DNA of 33,939 bases, taken from contig JAWUWD010000046.1 in the NCBI GenBank assembly GCA_034112085.1, positions 1 to 33,939 on the forward strand. The letters are read 5' to 3'. The position numbers and the translations under genes are program-made. Below the pieces are notes generated by a model that saw only the letters and a program-made list of their open reading frames with translations, was not told the origin of the DNA and searched no databases. Below, piece after piece: positions 1 through 8,264 of the stretch; position 1 is the stretch's first letter, and each line of letters opens with the position of its first letter. Source of the stretch: JAWUWD01 sp034112085 (GTDB taxonomy: Bacteria > Bacteroidota > Bacteroidia > Cytophagales > Cyclobacteriaceae).

Positions 1-1385
1 ATGCCATAGGTAAAAGCGCTGATCAGTGTTTGGCAATCAATCCGGCTTCCTGTGCAACGTCACCAGCCACTCCGGGAGCTATTGATGGACTGGACGAGGT
101 GTGTTCGGAAGAACCAGGTGTTGTTTATAGTATAGCTGCAGTGTCCACTGCAGCTATATATAACTGGAAAGTGCCAGCAGGAGCAACAATTGTTTCCGGA
201 AACGGAACCACCAGTATAACGGTAGACTTTGGAGCCGGTGTGGGTGATGTTTGTGTGAATGCAGAGAACCCCATAGGTGTTAGTGCTGATCAGTGTTTGG
301 CAATCAATTCGGCATCCTGTGCAACAGCACCCGCAACTCCTGGAACCATTAATGGACTGGTCGAGGTTTGTTCGGAAGAAGCAGGAGTGGTTTATAGTAT
401 TGATGCAGTATCCACCGCTGTAGGATACAACTGGACGGTGCCAACAGGAGCAACGATTGTTTCTGGGGATGGAACCACCAGTATAACGGTCGATTTTGGA
501 ACGGATATTGGGGAGGTTTGTGTGAATGCTGAGAATCCGATTGGTGTGAGTGCTGATCAATGTTTGGCAATAAGTGCAGCATCTTGTGGATCAGCACCAG
601 ACTCTCCATCTTCAATAGATGGGTTAACAGAGGTTTGTGCAGACGACACTGGAATATCCTATACCATTGCTGCGGTAGCAACCGCAACTACTTATAATTG
701 GACTGTACCTGCAGGCGCAACAATAACGTCTGGTGTTGGTACGACAAGTATTACCGTAGACTTTGGAGCCGGTGTGGGTGATGTTTGTGTGAATGCAGAA
801 AATTCCATAGGAGTAAGTGCTGATCAATGTTTAGTGATATCAGCTTCTAATTCGTGTGGAAGTGCACCTTCCTCGCCAGGTAATATCGAAGGGTTAACTG
901 AAATTTGCGCCTCTCAAACTGCAGTTGCTTTTAGTATTTCAGATGTGGCAGGAGCTACAACCTATAATTGGAAAGTACCCGTTGGAGCAACGATTACGTC
1001 TGGTCAGGGAACTACTAGCGTTAATGTTGATTTCGGAGTGTCCGCGGGTAAGGTCTGCGTAAATGCAGGTAATGAGTTTGGGTCTAGCGCTGATCAATGT
1101 TTGATGACAACCTTATGTGAAGTTACTGGTGTTCGGAAATTCACAGAAAGTAGTAGCCAGCTTAAGATATACCCTAATCCTGTTTTTAATGGTAAACTCA
1201 CCATACTGGGTGGATTTGACTGGTATGCTATATTTGATATCAACGGTGCGAAAGTGATGCAATCTGATGTTCCTGTTATCAAGGTTGAGACTGTTATTTC
1301 ACTTGATGATTTTGACAAAGGTGTCTATTTTATCAATGTGCAAAGGGGCGAAGTCATTTTATACGAACGCATAATTGTTGAATAA
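1..1385 (+). CDS. T9SS-exported repeat adhesin, 3' part (5' end outside window)
   Basis: The reading frame is open to the first base (first full codon at 3), and the sequence there already matches the end of a repeat unit, so this is the C-terminal part of a larger protein. A TTG at 30 lies inside a repeat and is not a credible start. Four tandem units of about 89 residues follow, each PKD/Ig-like with a Y-N-W-x-V-P-x-G-A-T-I core and ending V-C-V-N-A-x-N...G-x-S-A-D-Q-C-L. Two or more Cys per unit suggest disulfides outside the cell. The last 75 or so residues (from about 1165) form a T9SS type A sorting domain with IYPNP and a terminal GVYFINV...ERIIVE strand. T9SS cargo is exported across the outer membrane and often anchored there. 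The role is probably adhesive or structural. The next gene's first in-frame ATG overlaps the stop codon. Confidence 0.85.
   Translation, partial: AIGKSADQCLAINPASCATSPATPGAIDGLDEVCSEEPGVVYSIAAVSTAAIYNWKVPAGATIVSGNGTTSITVDFGAGVGDVCVNAENPIGVSADQCLAINSASCATAPATPGTINGLVEVCSEEAGVVYSIDAVSTAVGYNWTVPTGATIVSGDGTTSITVDFGTDIGEVCVNAENPIGVSADQCLAISAASCGSAPDSPSSIDGLTEVCADDTGISYTIAAVATATTYNWTVPAGATITSGVGTTSITVDFGAGVGDVCVNAENSIGVSADQCLVISASNSCGSAPSSPGNIEGLTEICASQTAVAFSISDVAGATTYNWKVPVGATITSGQGTTSVNVDFGVSAGKVCVNAGNEFGSSADQCLMTTLCEVTGVRKFTESSSQLKIYPNPVFNGKLTILGGFDWYAIFDINGAKVMQSDVPVIKVETVISLDDFDKGVYFINVQRGEVILYERIIVE
33..1103 (+). repeat. Tandem 267-bp coding repeats (89 aa units)
   Basis: Equivalent points of the units fall at 33, 300, 567, 834 and 1104, so the period is exactly 267 bp three times and then 270 bp (one extra codon near 848). 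The first and second units are nearly identical at DNA level over long stretches, while the fourth is more diverged. This suggests recent unit duplication and probable copy-number variation further upstream. Confidence 0.85.
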
Positions 1386-1399
1386 TGGGCAGTAATTTG

Positions 1400-1930
1400 A
1401 TGAAAGAAATAGTTTTAGTTTGTTGTATGGTGATGGGCTTGTGCATGGGAACTGCACAAGCCCATGATCCTTCTTTATATTCCAGTGTCATCGTGAAAAC
1501 TGATCAAGACTGGCGCTTAAAAATGACATTTGGATCAGGAGGTCTTTTGACTGCAATGCAAACTTATTTCAACGATGAAAATATTGAAATTAGCGAGACT
1601 GCTGCTTTTCGTGAAAAAATGTATGAGTATCTACATGCACATATTCAGATAAAGGTTAATAAACATTTTGACATTGAATTAACGGATTTACATTCTGTAA
1701 TTACTGCACATGCGACTGAAATTAATTTTTCATTAAATATACCACCGCAACCTAAGTATTGGGATATCATAATTTCCGCATGCAAAGAAAATAGCCGAGC
1801 GACCAACATGCTGCGGGTGATAATTGACGAAGAATCAGATCTTTTTAAGTTGTCCAAAAAAGAGAATCTATCAATAGTTTTGGCCAGTGGTAAGGATGGA
1901 AGGTTGAAGCAAGTACAGCAGGCACAGTAA
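1400..1930 (+). CDS. Exported DUF6702-like protein (first of two)
   Basis: A small periplasmic protein of unknown function. I chose the ATG at 1400 because it starts directly with a signal peptide (K-E, hydrophobic core, then A-Q-A); the in-frame ATG at 1385 would add five polar residues. Signal peptidase cleavage after AQA would leave His as residue 1 of the mature protein (HDPSLYSS). The body is mixed alpha/beta with several His residues in the middle. It aligns by eye with the protein at 4394 over its whole length: mature N-terminal His, a K-M-x-F...L-L-T strand, then a C-terminal N-x-L/M-x-F-x-L pattern. That overall layout fits the DUF6702 family, in which a His right after the signal peptide is common. 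It lies between the T9SS adhesin and the YHYH lipoprotein on the same strand. The family call is from memory of the pattern, not from a search. Confidence 0.6.
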   Translation: MKEIVLVCCMVMGLCMGTAQAHDPSLYSSVIVKTDQDWRLKMTFGSGGLLTAMQTYFNDENIEISETAAFREKMYEYLHAHIQIKVNKHFDIELTDLHSVITAHATEINFSLNIPPQPKYWDIIISACKENSRATNMLRVIIDEESDLFKLSKKENLSIVLASGKDGRLKQVQQAQ

Positions 1931-2021
1931 GAATAAGTTCTAAATATTGTTAACATTAATATAACCTACACTCAACTCCATAATTATGACCAACTATCAA
2001 TATTTCACAACCTATTATAAC

Positions 2022-4376
2022 ATGAAAATAAGTAAAGCATTGACTTTATTACTCTTCGTTGGCTTGGCATTTGGTGCATGCGAGGAGGATAAAGCAATAG
2101 AAGACGGTTTTGAAGCTATCCTATCTGTAGAAACCACTACAATAAGTGTCAAGGAAGGTGATGTAGCTGAAGTCAGCTTCGATTTTAGTATTGATAAAAA
2201 AAATAGTTCTGGATCAGCGATATCGTTGAATTATTCTATTGAGGGTACCGCTTCATCAGGTTCTGATTATCAGGTTCTGAGCGGTGTGGCTGTAATCGAG
2301 GAAGAAAGTAGTACTGTTAACGTTCAAGTTCAATTGATTGATGATGTTGAATTGGAAGGGGAAGAAACAATTGTTCTAACACTTAGCTCGACTGAGCTTA
2401 TTGAAGGATTAACATTGTCAAATGATAAAGTTGTCACTATAACTATTAGTGATAATGATCAAAGAGTTGTGAGTATTGCATCCACTGATGCGACTGCTCT
2501 TGAAGGATCTGATAACGGTGAGTTCACTGTGAGTATCAATGATATTCTGTCACATAACATAGCAATCGATTATACGATAGCTGGCACTGCTCAAAATGGC
2601 AGCGATTATACTACATTGACTGGAGGAATTGAGATTCTTGCGGGAAATACATCTGCGATAATATTAATTGACGTAGCAGATGATGCTGAGGTAGAATCTG
2701 ATGAAACAGTAATATTAGCACTTAGTAGCACTCAATTGCCAGGTGTTGATGTAGCTGCAGCCAATGAGGCGACTGTCACTATTTCGGATAATGATGAAAT
2801 GTCTTTTTCAGCTAGTGTTACTGTTCAAGCATCTGATAATACCGCATTAGAGGGAGATAACGATGGAGCTTTCACCATAGAGTTTGATCAAACTAATAAT
2901 TCTGGTTCGGCAATTTCAATTCCTTATACAATTTCAGGGACTGCCACTAGCGATGTCGACTTTTCCCCATTGTCAGGTACCGCAACTATAGCTGACGGAA
3001 GTAATTCAGTTACGGTTGATGTCACGGTAATTAATGATGAAGATGTGGAGTCAGATGAAACAGTTATTTTAACGCTTGATGCAAGTCAGCCAAGTGGAAT
3101 TACTTTGGGGAATACAACTTCCGCTACTGTTACGATATCCGATAATGATAGTGCATCTGCTGCTTATGTGGCAACCATTTCAACTTCAGCATCATCAGTA
3201 GGTGAAGCTGAGGCCGGAACGGGATTTAAAGTGGTTTTAGATAAAACAAATGAGAGTGGCGCTGATATTAATGTATTATATCAATTAAGTGGTACAGCTA
3301 CAGAAGGGGTAGACTATACCGCTCCATCTGGCACTGCTATTATAGCCAATGGTTCGATTGAAGCTGTAATCAATATGCCTCTTATAGATGATAGTGATGA
3401 TGAAGGGGATGAAACTATTGTTATAACATTGGCTTCCACAGGGCACACTGAAGGAGTTACTGTGGGGACGTCATCTACAATCACCATTACTATTACAGAT
3501 GATGATGCTGCTGAGAGTTGTGCAAATGATAATTCAATAGATCAGAACAATTGGACATGTGATGAAACACCAGCAACGGCTAATTCCTATGCAGAATCTA
3601 TTACTGGAGATGTTAGAACTATAGTTACCAATGGAGTGCCTGATCATGACTACAGAAACCAAATCCCACAAATTATAGCGAGCATAAATACTACTACAAA
3701 AACTTATACTGTTGACGTTACGCCTAATTTGGCCAACTCAGTAAGTGACTTAACCAATGGAGGATCACCGGTGTGGAAATTTGGAGTGGCAACGAACGGA
3801 GTTCCCATTGATCCTGCGCCAGGGCAGCCATTTATATTCGAGAACACAACTACGGGAGAGTATAATTGGGATTGGGTAATGGAGCCGAATAATAATATGG
3901 AAGCAGTTGGGTTAGATTGTTCCGTGTCTCATTTTCAGCCTGATGGTCAGTTACACTATCACGGTAATATGGCACTTTATGCCGATCAACTTTTGTCAGG
4001 GCTTGGCTCAGGATCAACAACACCTTCTGACCCAATACAAATAGGATGGGCTTCAGATGGATTCCCCATTGTGTATGAGTATGGACCGAATACGTCTGGC
4101 GTATTAAGCCACATGCAATCAAGTTATCAACTGAAGTCAGGAGAACGATCAGGAGATGGTATTTCTGAACCTTGTGGTGAGTACAATGGGAAATATACAA
4201 ACGACTATGAGTTTGTAAACGGTTTGGGCGATTTGGATGAATGTAATGGCATTGCTCAAAGCATTACAATTGGTGGAGAAACATTTAGCTATTTCTATGT
4301 AATCACTGATTCATTCCCCTACATATCACGTTGTATTTCTGGAACCCCAGATCACTCATTTAGCGTTGGAGGTTAA
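2022..4376 (+). CDS. Calx-beta repeat lipoprotein with C-terminal YHYH domain
   Basis: I chose the ATG at 2022 because it opens a lipoprotein signal with lipobox L-A-F-G-A-C (Cys20); the upstream ATG at 1986 adds 12 residues without function. Acidic residues (E-E-D) directly after Cys20 resemble the surface-export signals of Bacteroidota lipoproteins. Four Calx-beta units follow at about residues 30-140, 147-257, 262-385 and 392-500, each ending in a VTI-T/S-I-S/T-D-N/D-D type strand that would bind calcium. From about 510 a YHYH domain follows, with the motif L-H-Y-H-G (His645 and His647), a downstream G-W-A-S-D-G-F-P-I segment and conserved Cys residues typical of the family. YHYH proteins have no established biochemical role; the His pair suggests metal binding. 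It is 17 bp from the next gene, and two DUF6702-like genes flank it. Confidence 0.8.
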   Translation: MKISKALTLLLFVGLAFGACEEDKAIEDGFEAILSVETTTISVKEGDVAEVSFDFSIDKKNSSGSAISLNYSIEGTASSGSDYQVLSGVAVIEEESSTVNVQVQLIDDVELEGEETIVLTLSSTELIEGLTLSNDKVVTITISDNDQRVVSIASTDATALEGSDNGEFTVSINDILSHNIAIDYTIAGTAQNGSDYTTLTGGIEILAGNTSAIILIDVADDAEVESDETVILALSSTQLPGVDVAAANEATVTISDNDEMSFSASVTVQASDNTALEGDNDGAFTIEFDQTNNSGSAISIPYTISGTATSDVDFSPLSGTATIADGSNSVTVDVTVINDEDVESDETVILTLDASQPSGITLGNTTSATVTISDNDSASAAYVATISTSASSVGEAEAGTGFKVVLDKTNESGADINVLYQLSGTATEGVDYTAPSGTAIIANGSIEAVINMPLIDDSDDEGDETIVITLASTGHTEGVTVGTSSTITITITDDDAAESCANDNSIDQNNWTCDETPATANSYAESITGDVRTIVTNGVPDHDYRNQIPQIIASINTTTKTYTVDVTPNLANSVSDLTNGGSPVWKFGVATNGVPIDPAPGQPFIFENTTTGEYNWDWVMEPNNNMEAVGLDCSVSHFQPDGQLHYHGNMALYADQLLSGLGSGSTTPSDPIQIGWASDGFPIVYEYGPNTSGVLSHMQSSYQLKSGERSGDGISEPCGEYNGKYTNDYEFVNGLGDLDECNGIAQSITIGGETFSYFYVITDSFPYISRCISGTPDHSFSVGG

Positions 4377-4393
4377 TTAATGGTAATAGGAAT

Positions 4394-4879
4394 ATGAAAA
4401 AGCTAACAGCTACTATGTTTATTGTATTTGTTTGGATATCGAGTCACGCCCATGAATTCAAAATGGGCATGTTCGAATTCTATCAGACAAAAAATGGGTA
4501 TCAGTTAGATATGAAATTCGATAAAGTAGATTTGCTAACTGGTATTAGGGTAAATTTTTCGGAGTACTCTTCGGAAACTTCTTCTTTACAATTTGAAAGT
4601 TACGTCAGCGATTACATTAACTCCAACTTAGGAATTACTATAAACCAGACATGTATTGAATTTACTATTGATACAGTTGAATTTGAAGATGACTTTATTG
4701 TAGTCTATGCTGATCTTAATTATACTATAGATAATATAGAAGAGATCACTATTTATAACACATGCTTACTTGATGTTGTCGATGGACACAGTAATGTGAT
4801 GAATTTTCTCATTAAGGATAGAAGACGTACGTTTCGTTTGGATGAAGACCGCGTACGAACAATCGTGTCGTACAATTAA
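4394..4879 (+). CDS. Exported DUF6702-like protein (second of two)
   Basis: 161 residues. A short signal peptide ends S-S-H-A, so cleavage after SHA would leave His as the first mature residue (HEFKMGMF), as predicted for the paralogue at 1400. The core has K-x-G-Y-Q-L-D-M-K-F and a C-terminal N-T-C-L-L-D...H-S-N-V-M-N-F-L-I pattern followed by a basic strand, which is the part most like DUF6702. The function is unknown. The gene lies 17 bp after the YHYH lipoprotein and is the last gene of this probable operon. No convincing terminator follows it. Confidence 0.65.
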   Translation: MKKLTATMFIVFVWISSHAHEFKMGMFEFYQTKNGYQLDMKFDKVDLLTGIRVNFSEYSSETSSLQFESYVSDYINSNLGITINQTCIEFTIDTVEFEDDFIVVYADLNYTIDNIEEITIYNTCLLDVVDGHSNVMNFLIKDRRRTFRLDEDRVRTIVSYN

Positions 4880-5194
4880 TTTTAGTGCCAATTTGTTTTA
4901 CAGTTTGTTTTACTCTTTTTATGTAAGTATTTGATAGTCAGTATTCTAGAGAGCCTTGCCGAGGCCACTTTTAAAATTTACCATTTTTAAGCCATTGAAA
5001 ATCAACAACATACAGTTGGTTCATTGGCTGAAAATGGAATAGAACCAAATATAAAATCCCACATTTAGAGTACGTCTGAAAGGTGTTTTGAAATTGTTTA
5101 TCAATTTGTTTTACTATAAATCTATAGAGGTATTGTAACGAATTGATTACTGATTTTATATAAAACACCTCATTTTTCACTCTCACATTGCTAA

Positions 5195-5320
5195 GGTTCA
5201 TTAAAATTTAATGATTTGGGCATTGAAGATTCTGATTCGGCTGGTATTTGTCAATGTGCTAAAAACATTAATCCAAATCATTTGGATGCACTTTTGAAAA
5301 AACGGGTACAAAAAGGGTAA
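5195..5320 (+). pseudogene. Vestigial C-terminal coding fragment, dispersed element copy 1
   Basis: Between stop codons at 5192 and 5318 a frame of 41 codons reads as sensible protein: G-S-L-K-F-N-D-L-G-I-E-D-S-D-S-A-G-I-C-Q, then INPNHLDALLKKRVQKG. It has no start codon. The 17-mer GATTCGGCTGGTATTTG at 5234-5250 recurs exactly at 22420-22436. In both copies an A-rich run plus RGGTRC follows exactly 53 bases later. I do not recognise the parent protein; a mobile-element gene is a guess. Confidence 0.4.
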
Positions 5321-5500
5321 AAAATTTGATAGGATTTGAACTGTTTTGGTTGTTATTTTCTACCGATTAGGCCTTATACAATAGACTATTCAAAATCAAT
5401 CAATTCAATGTTGTGAAAGCAAGTAAATCCACTATCCAATGAAGTAGTAAAGGCATCTATCACTATAAGTTATCAATGAAATATTAATAACTATTTCAAA

Positions 5501-5528
5501 AGATAAAGGCTTTTAGAAGTCTTTATCT
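5501..5528. other. Hairpin with 12-bp arms
   Basis: AGATAAAGGCTT and AAGTCTTTATCT form a stem with one G-T pair and a TTAG loop. Read on the minus strand it is followed by TTTTGAAA, so it could be a secondary terminator for the minus-strand operon, but the U-tract is weak. Confidence 0.35.
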
Positions 5529-5553
5529 CAGAATTGATCTTATGTTCAAAAGC

Positions 5554-5565
5554 CCCAAATTTGGG
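5554..5565. other. Perfect 12-bp palindrome
   Basis: CCCAAATTTGGG lies in the otherwise empty region 5330-5616, where no gene is visible. Its meaning is unknown. Confidence 0.3.
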
Positions 5566-5616
5566 ACAGCTAATTATGAAATTGTTATGTAATTTGCAGC
5601 GTGTATATTTGGTGCT

Positions 5617-5660
5617 GTAAAAAAAAATAAGCTGCTAGATATTCATCTAACAGCTTATTT
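5617..5660 (-). terminator. Rho-independent terminator of the minus-strand surface operon
   Basis: The 16-bp arms at 5625-5640 and 5645-5660 pair with a single mismatch around the loop ATTC. On the minus strand the stem is followed by a run of nine T. It lies about 190 bp downstream of the stop of the cadherin-repeat gene. On the plus strand a short TTTT also follows, so weak bidirectional action is possible. Confidence 0.75.
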
Positions 5661-5672
5661 TAATTATAAATG

Positions 5673-5750
5673 TGATGCGGTTGGTATTTCATAGAGTATA
5701 TAAAATTTTACCGAAATAGTTTAAATGTACTTATGGAAAACGGGCGCAAT
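5673..5750 (+). repeat. Dispersed element copy 2 (degenerate)
   Basis: GATGCGGTTGGTATTTC at 5674-5690 differs at three positions from the 17-mer of copies 1 and 3, and AAAACGGGCGC follows 51 bases later instead of 53. No open frame remains. The rest of 5700-5851 shows no gene. Confidence 0.35.
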
Positions 5751-5851
5751 TAAAGTGTTGAAATTTCGGTGCTGTTTACGTTGGTTCCCTAGTTTTTGAC
5801 TCTGTTTTTAAATGGTTTCAATTCTTATCTTTTAAGAACGCTTTTATTTGA

Positions 5852-8263
5852 CTATTTCCTTACAAATCTTATATACCTCGTTTTATCCTGCTCAATTATT
5901 TTGAGAAAATAAACCCCCTTTTTTAAGTTGCTGACATCGATCTCATTGTAATAGAAAGTTGCATTTTTTGTCTGATCCGAACCGTTCAAATTGATAATTG
6001 TTAGCTGACTGCTATTTAAATTCATTGCATAAGGATTTGATAAGTATAATGTTCGTTCCGTTGGATTAGGAAATACACTCAACTTACTGAACTCTTCTTC
6101 AATACCCGTAACGACATCTACTTCAACTCTGATAGTATCACTGGCAGTTAATCCACCCATGTCAGATGCCGTCAATACTATATCGAAGGAAGGAATTTCG
6201 ATGAGAGAATTAATGGAGACAATATTGGCCACATCATCAAATTCAAGGCCACCAGGCAGATTTTCTCTTCCTAATACACTTATCGACAGCATCAATTCAT
6301 CGTCTTTATCAACATCTTCAAAATAGCTGGCAACATACAACTCCGTATTGGTGTTTTGCTCAATGTTGATATCCGCTAAAGCACTGACCACAGTAGGGGC
6401 CTCATTTACATCAGAGACTTCTATAGTAAATCGATTGACGATCGATTGATTGTCAATATCTGTTGCAAGAACATCAATAAGAAGTTCATCTTGCAATTCA
6501 AAATCGAATGACCCAACAGTTATAAGTTGAGTGCCATCCAATGCGAAATAACCATTGTCGTTTTGTCCAGTAATGAATGTATATGTCATTGTAGTTGGGT
6601 CTGTATCCACTACGGTGAGTTCTCCTACCACAAATCCATCTGCTTGATTTTCTGGAACCAGTATGTTCGAAAGCAAAAAATCTATTGGAGAATCGTTTGC
6701 GTCCAAAATTTCGATTAAAAATTCTTGCTCAAAAGAATCAGTAGTGGCATCCTCCACCTTCAGTCTGATGGCCATTGTGTTATTGGTTTCAAAGTCAATA
6801 GTGGAATTCAACAATAATCGATTGCCAGCTACGATAACAAGTGAATTGTCTGTATCTCCCGTTCCTGCAGCTAATGAAAATATTTGCACATCATCGGCAT
6901 CTTGATCTGCTGCTGTCAAGTTGCCTATCACCGTACCAAACGAAACATTTTCATACACACTTTCACTATCCAAACTGATCGATGTCGGTGCATCATTTTC
7001 ATCCGAGATATCGATAGTGAATGTTTTAGCGTATGTGTTTTCCCCAATATCGGTCACGATAAGTTCTACAGAATATGATGCCTGCGTTTCATAATCTAAG
7101 GATTGAGCGAGTTCTAGGTTATTACCCGAAACGGAAAAGAAACTATCATCGGTTGATGATCCAATCGAATAGCTAAAAATATCACCAGCATCTGGATCAG
7201 ATGATGATAGTACACCCACAACTATACCGGCTAAAGAATGCTCTCCAACAGTACCCATCTCCAATGCAATATCGGTCGGGCTTTCATTGATATCATTCAC
7301 GTTGATTGAAAATGATTTTTCCAGTGTTTGACTGGCGCTATCTGTAACTGCCACTCGAATGGAATAACTACTCCTGTCTTCAAAATCCAATATTTGCATA
7401 GAGATTAATTCGTCATTTAAGATGTCGAATAGGCCATTATCCTCGCTCCCTTCTCCATTTACCATGGAAAAGTCATGATTGACCTCATCATCATCGACAG
7501 TAAATGCTCCGATGACCGCATTTACTTCATTATTTTCATTAATAGCCAATGCACTAAGGGCCAAATCAGCTGGTGGATTATTGATTATAGAAACCATGAC
7601 AGTGTATATAGTAGAATTATCTCCATTCTCTGAGGTCACAGTATATACTACTGGATCAGTGAAATCATTGGTAGTAATGCCCGATGTTTGAGCAGTATTA
7701 TCTACGGTTACTCTCGCACCTTCAGATACTCTAAAAGTAGCCACCAAGTCTGTTATATCATCCGCTATACCGATCGCAATATTTATGGTCTGAGAATCAA
7801 TATCGACCTCATCAACGATCTCGAGAATTCCGAAAGTGGTTATTTCACTGCCAGTATTTAAAAAGACATCAGACCAAATATGTGGGCTAGCAACGTTCCC
7901 TATAAGACCATTAATCGTAAAGTTGGTCGTGTTCTGCAGATCAAGTGCTACATCTTGATCTGCATCGTACATTTTGAAGGTGATGTCACCACTGCTTTCA
8001 TTGCTATAAATAAGCATATAGGCCAGATAACGATTGGCTACTGCCTCAAACTTGATGTTGGCAACTCCACGAACTTCCCCATCTATAAATGCGGCTATCA
8101 TGTCGTTTTCATCAACCGATTCTACTCCATCTAGGTTAATAGTTCCTACCATAACCATGGAATTGCTATAATCCGATGGATTGACTGTCCAGGAAGGCAC
8201 TCCAGCAAAAAGCTGGAGGCCCAAGGATAAAACAATTAGCGCTATTGAGATTAACTTTTTCAT
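5852..8263 (-). CDS. T9SS-exported cadherin-repeat surface protein
   Basis: 803 residues. The signal peptide covers residues 1-20. Residues 22-130 form a module, beginning W-T-V-N-P-S-D-Y and containing A-A-F-I-D-G-E-V-R-G, that also occurs in the giant protein upstream. Residues about 140-228 resemble the Bacteroidota DUF5018-like beta domain. Four cadherin repeats follow (about 230-625), each with P-E-N/Y-E-N-like starts, calcium-binding D-x-D-x-D/D-A-N-D type motifs and F-E/Y-E segments. Next come a cadherin-like Ig domain (about 630-720) and a T9SS type A sorting domain with VFPNP (about 728-803). This is probably a calcium-stabilised adhesin at the cell surface. Its start codon lies one base after the stop of the 2780-residue gene, so the two are co-transcribed and perhaps translationally coupled. 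A terminator follows at 5617-5660. Confidence 0.85.
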   Translation of the reverse strand: MKKLISIALIVLSLGLQLFAGVPSWTVNPSDYSNSMVMVGTINLDGVESVDENDMIAAFIDGEVRGVANIKFEAVANRYLAYMLIYSNESSGDITFKMYDADQDVALDLQNTTNFTINGLIGNVASPHIWSDVFLNTGSEITTFGILEIVDEVDIDSQTINIAIGIADDITDLVATFRVSEGARVTVDNTAQTSGITTNDFTDPVVYTVTSENGDNSTIYTVMVSIINNPPADLALSALAINENNEVNAVIGAFTVDDDEVNHDFSMVNGEGSEDNGLFDILNDELISMQILDFEDRSSYSIRVAVTDSASQTLEKSFSINVNDINESPTDIALEMGTVGEHSLAGIVVGVLSSSDPDAGDIFSYSIGSSTDDSFFSVSGNNLELAQSLDYETQASYSVELIVTDIGENTYAKTFTIDISDENDAPTSISLDSESVYENVSFGTVIGNLTAADQDADDVQIFSLAAGTGDTDNSLVIVAGNRLLLNSTIDFETNNTMAIRLKVEDATTDSFEQEFLIEILDANDSPIDFLLSNILVPENQADGFVVGELTVVDTDPTTMTYTFITGQNDNGYFALDGTQLITVGSFDFELQDELLIDVLATDIDNQSIVNRFTIEVSDVNEAPTVVSALADINIEQNTNTELYVASYFEDVDKDDELMLSISVLGRENLPGGLEFDDVANIVSINSLIEIPSFDIVLTASDMGGLTASDTIRVEVDVVTGIEEEFSKLSVFPNPTERTLYLSNPYAMNLNSSQLTIINLNGSDQTKNATFYYNEIDVSNLKKGVYFLKIIEQDKTRYIRFVRK

Positions 8264-8264
8264 A

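Noticed and set aside
4971..5201. 76-codon minus-strand frame in the empty region after the second DUF6702-like gene
   Set aside because: AT-rich, no domain, no start signal, and the composition looks like translated filler.
7200..7700. Plus-strand frames opposite the cadherin gene
   Set aside because: Shadows of a clear minus-strand gene.
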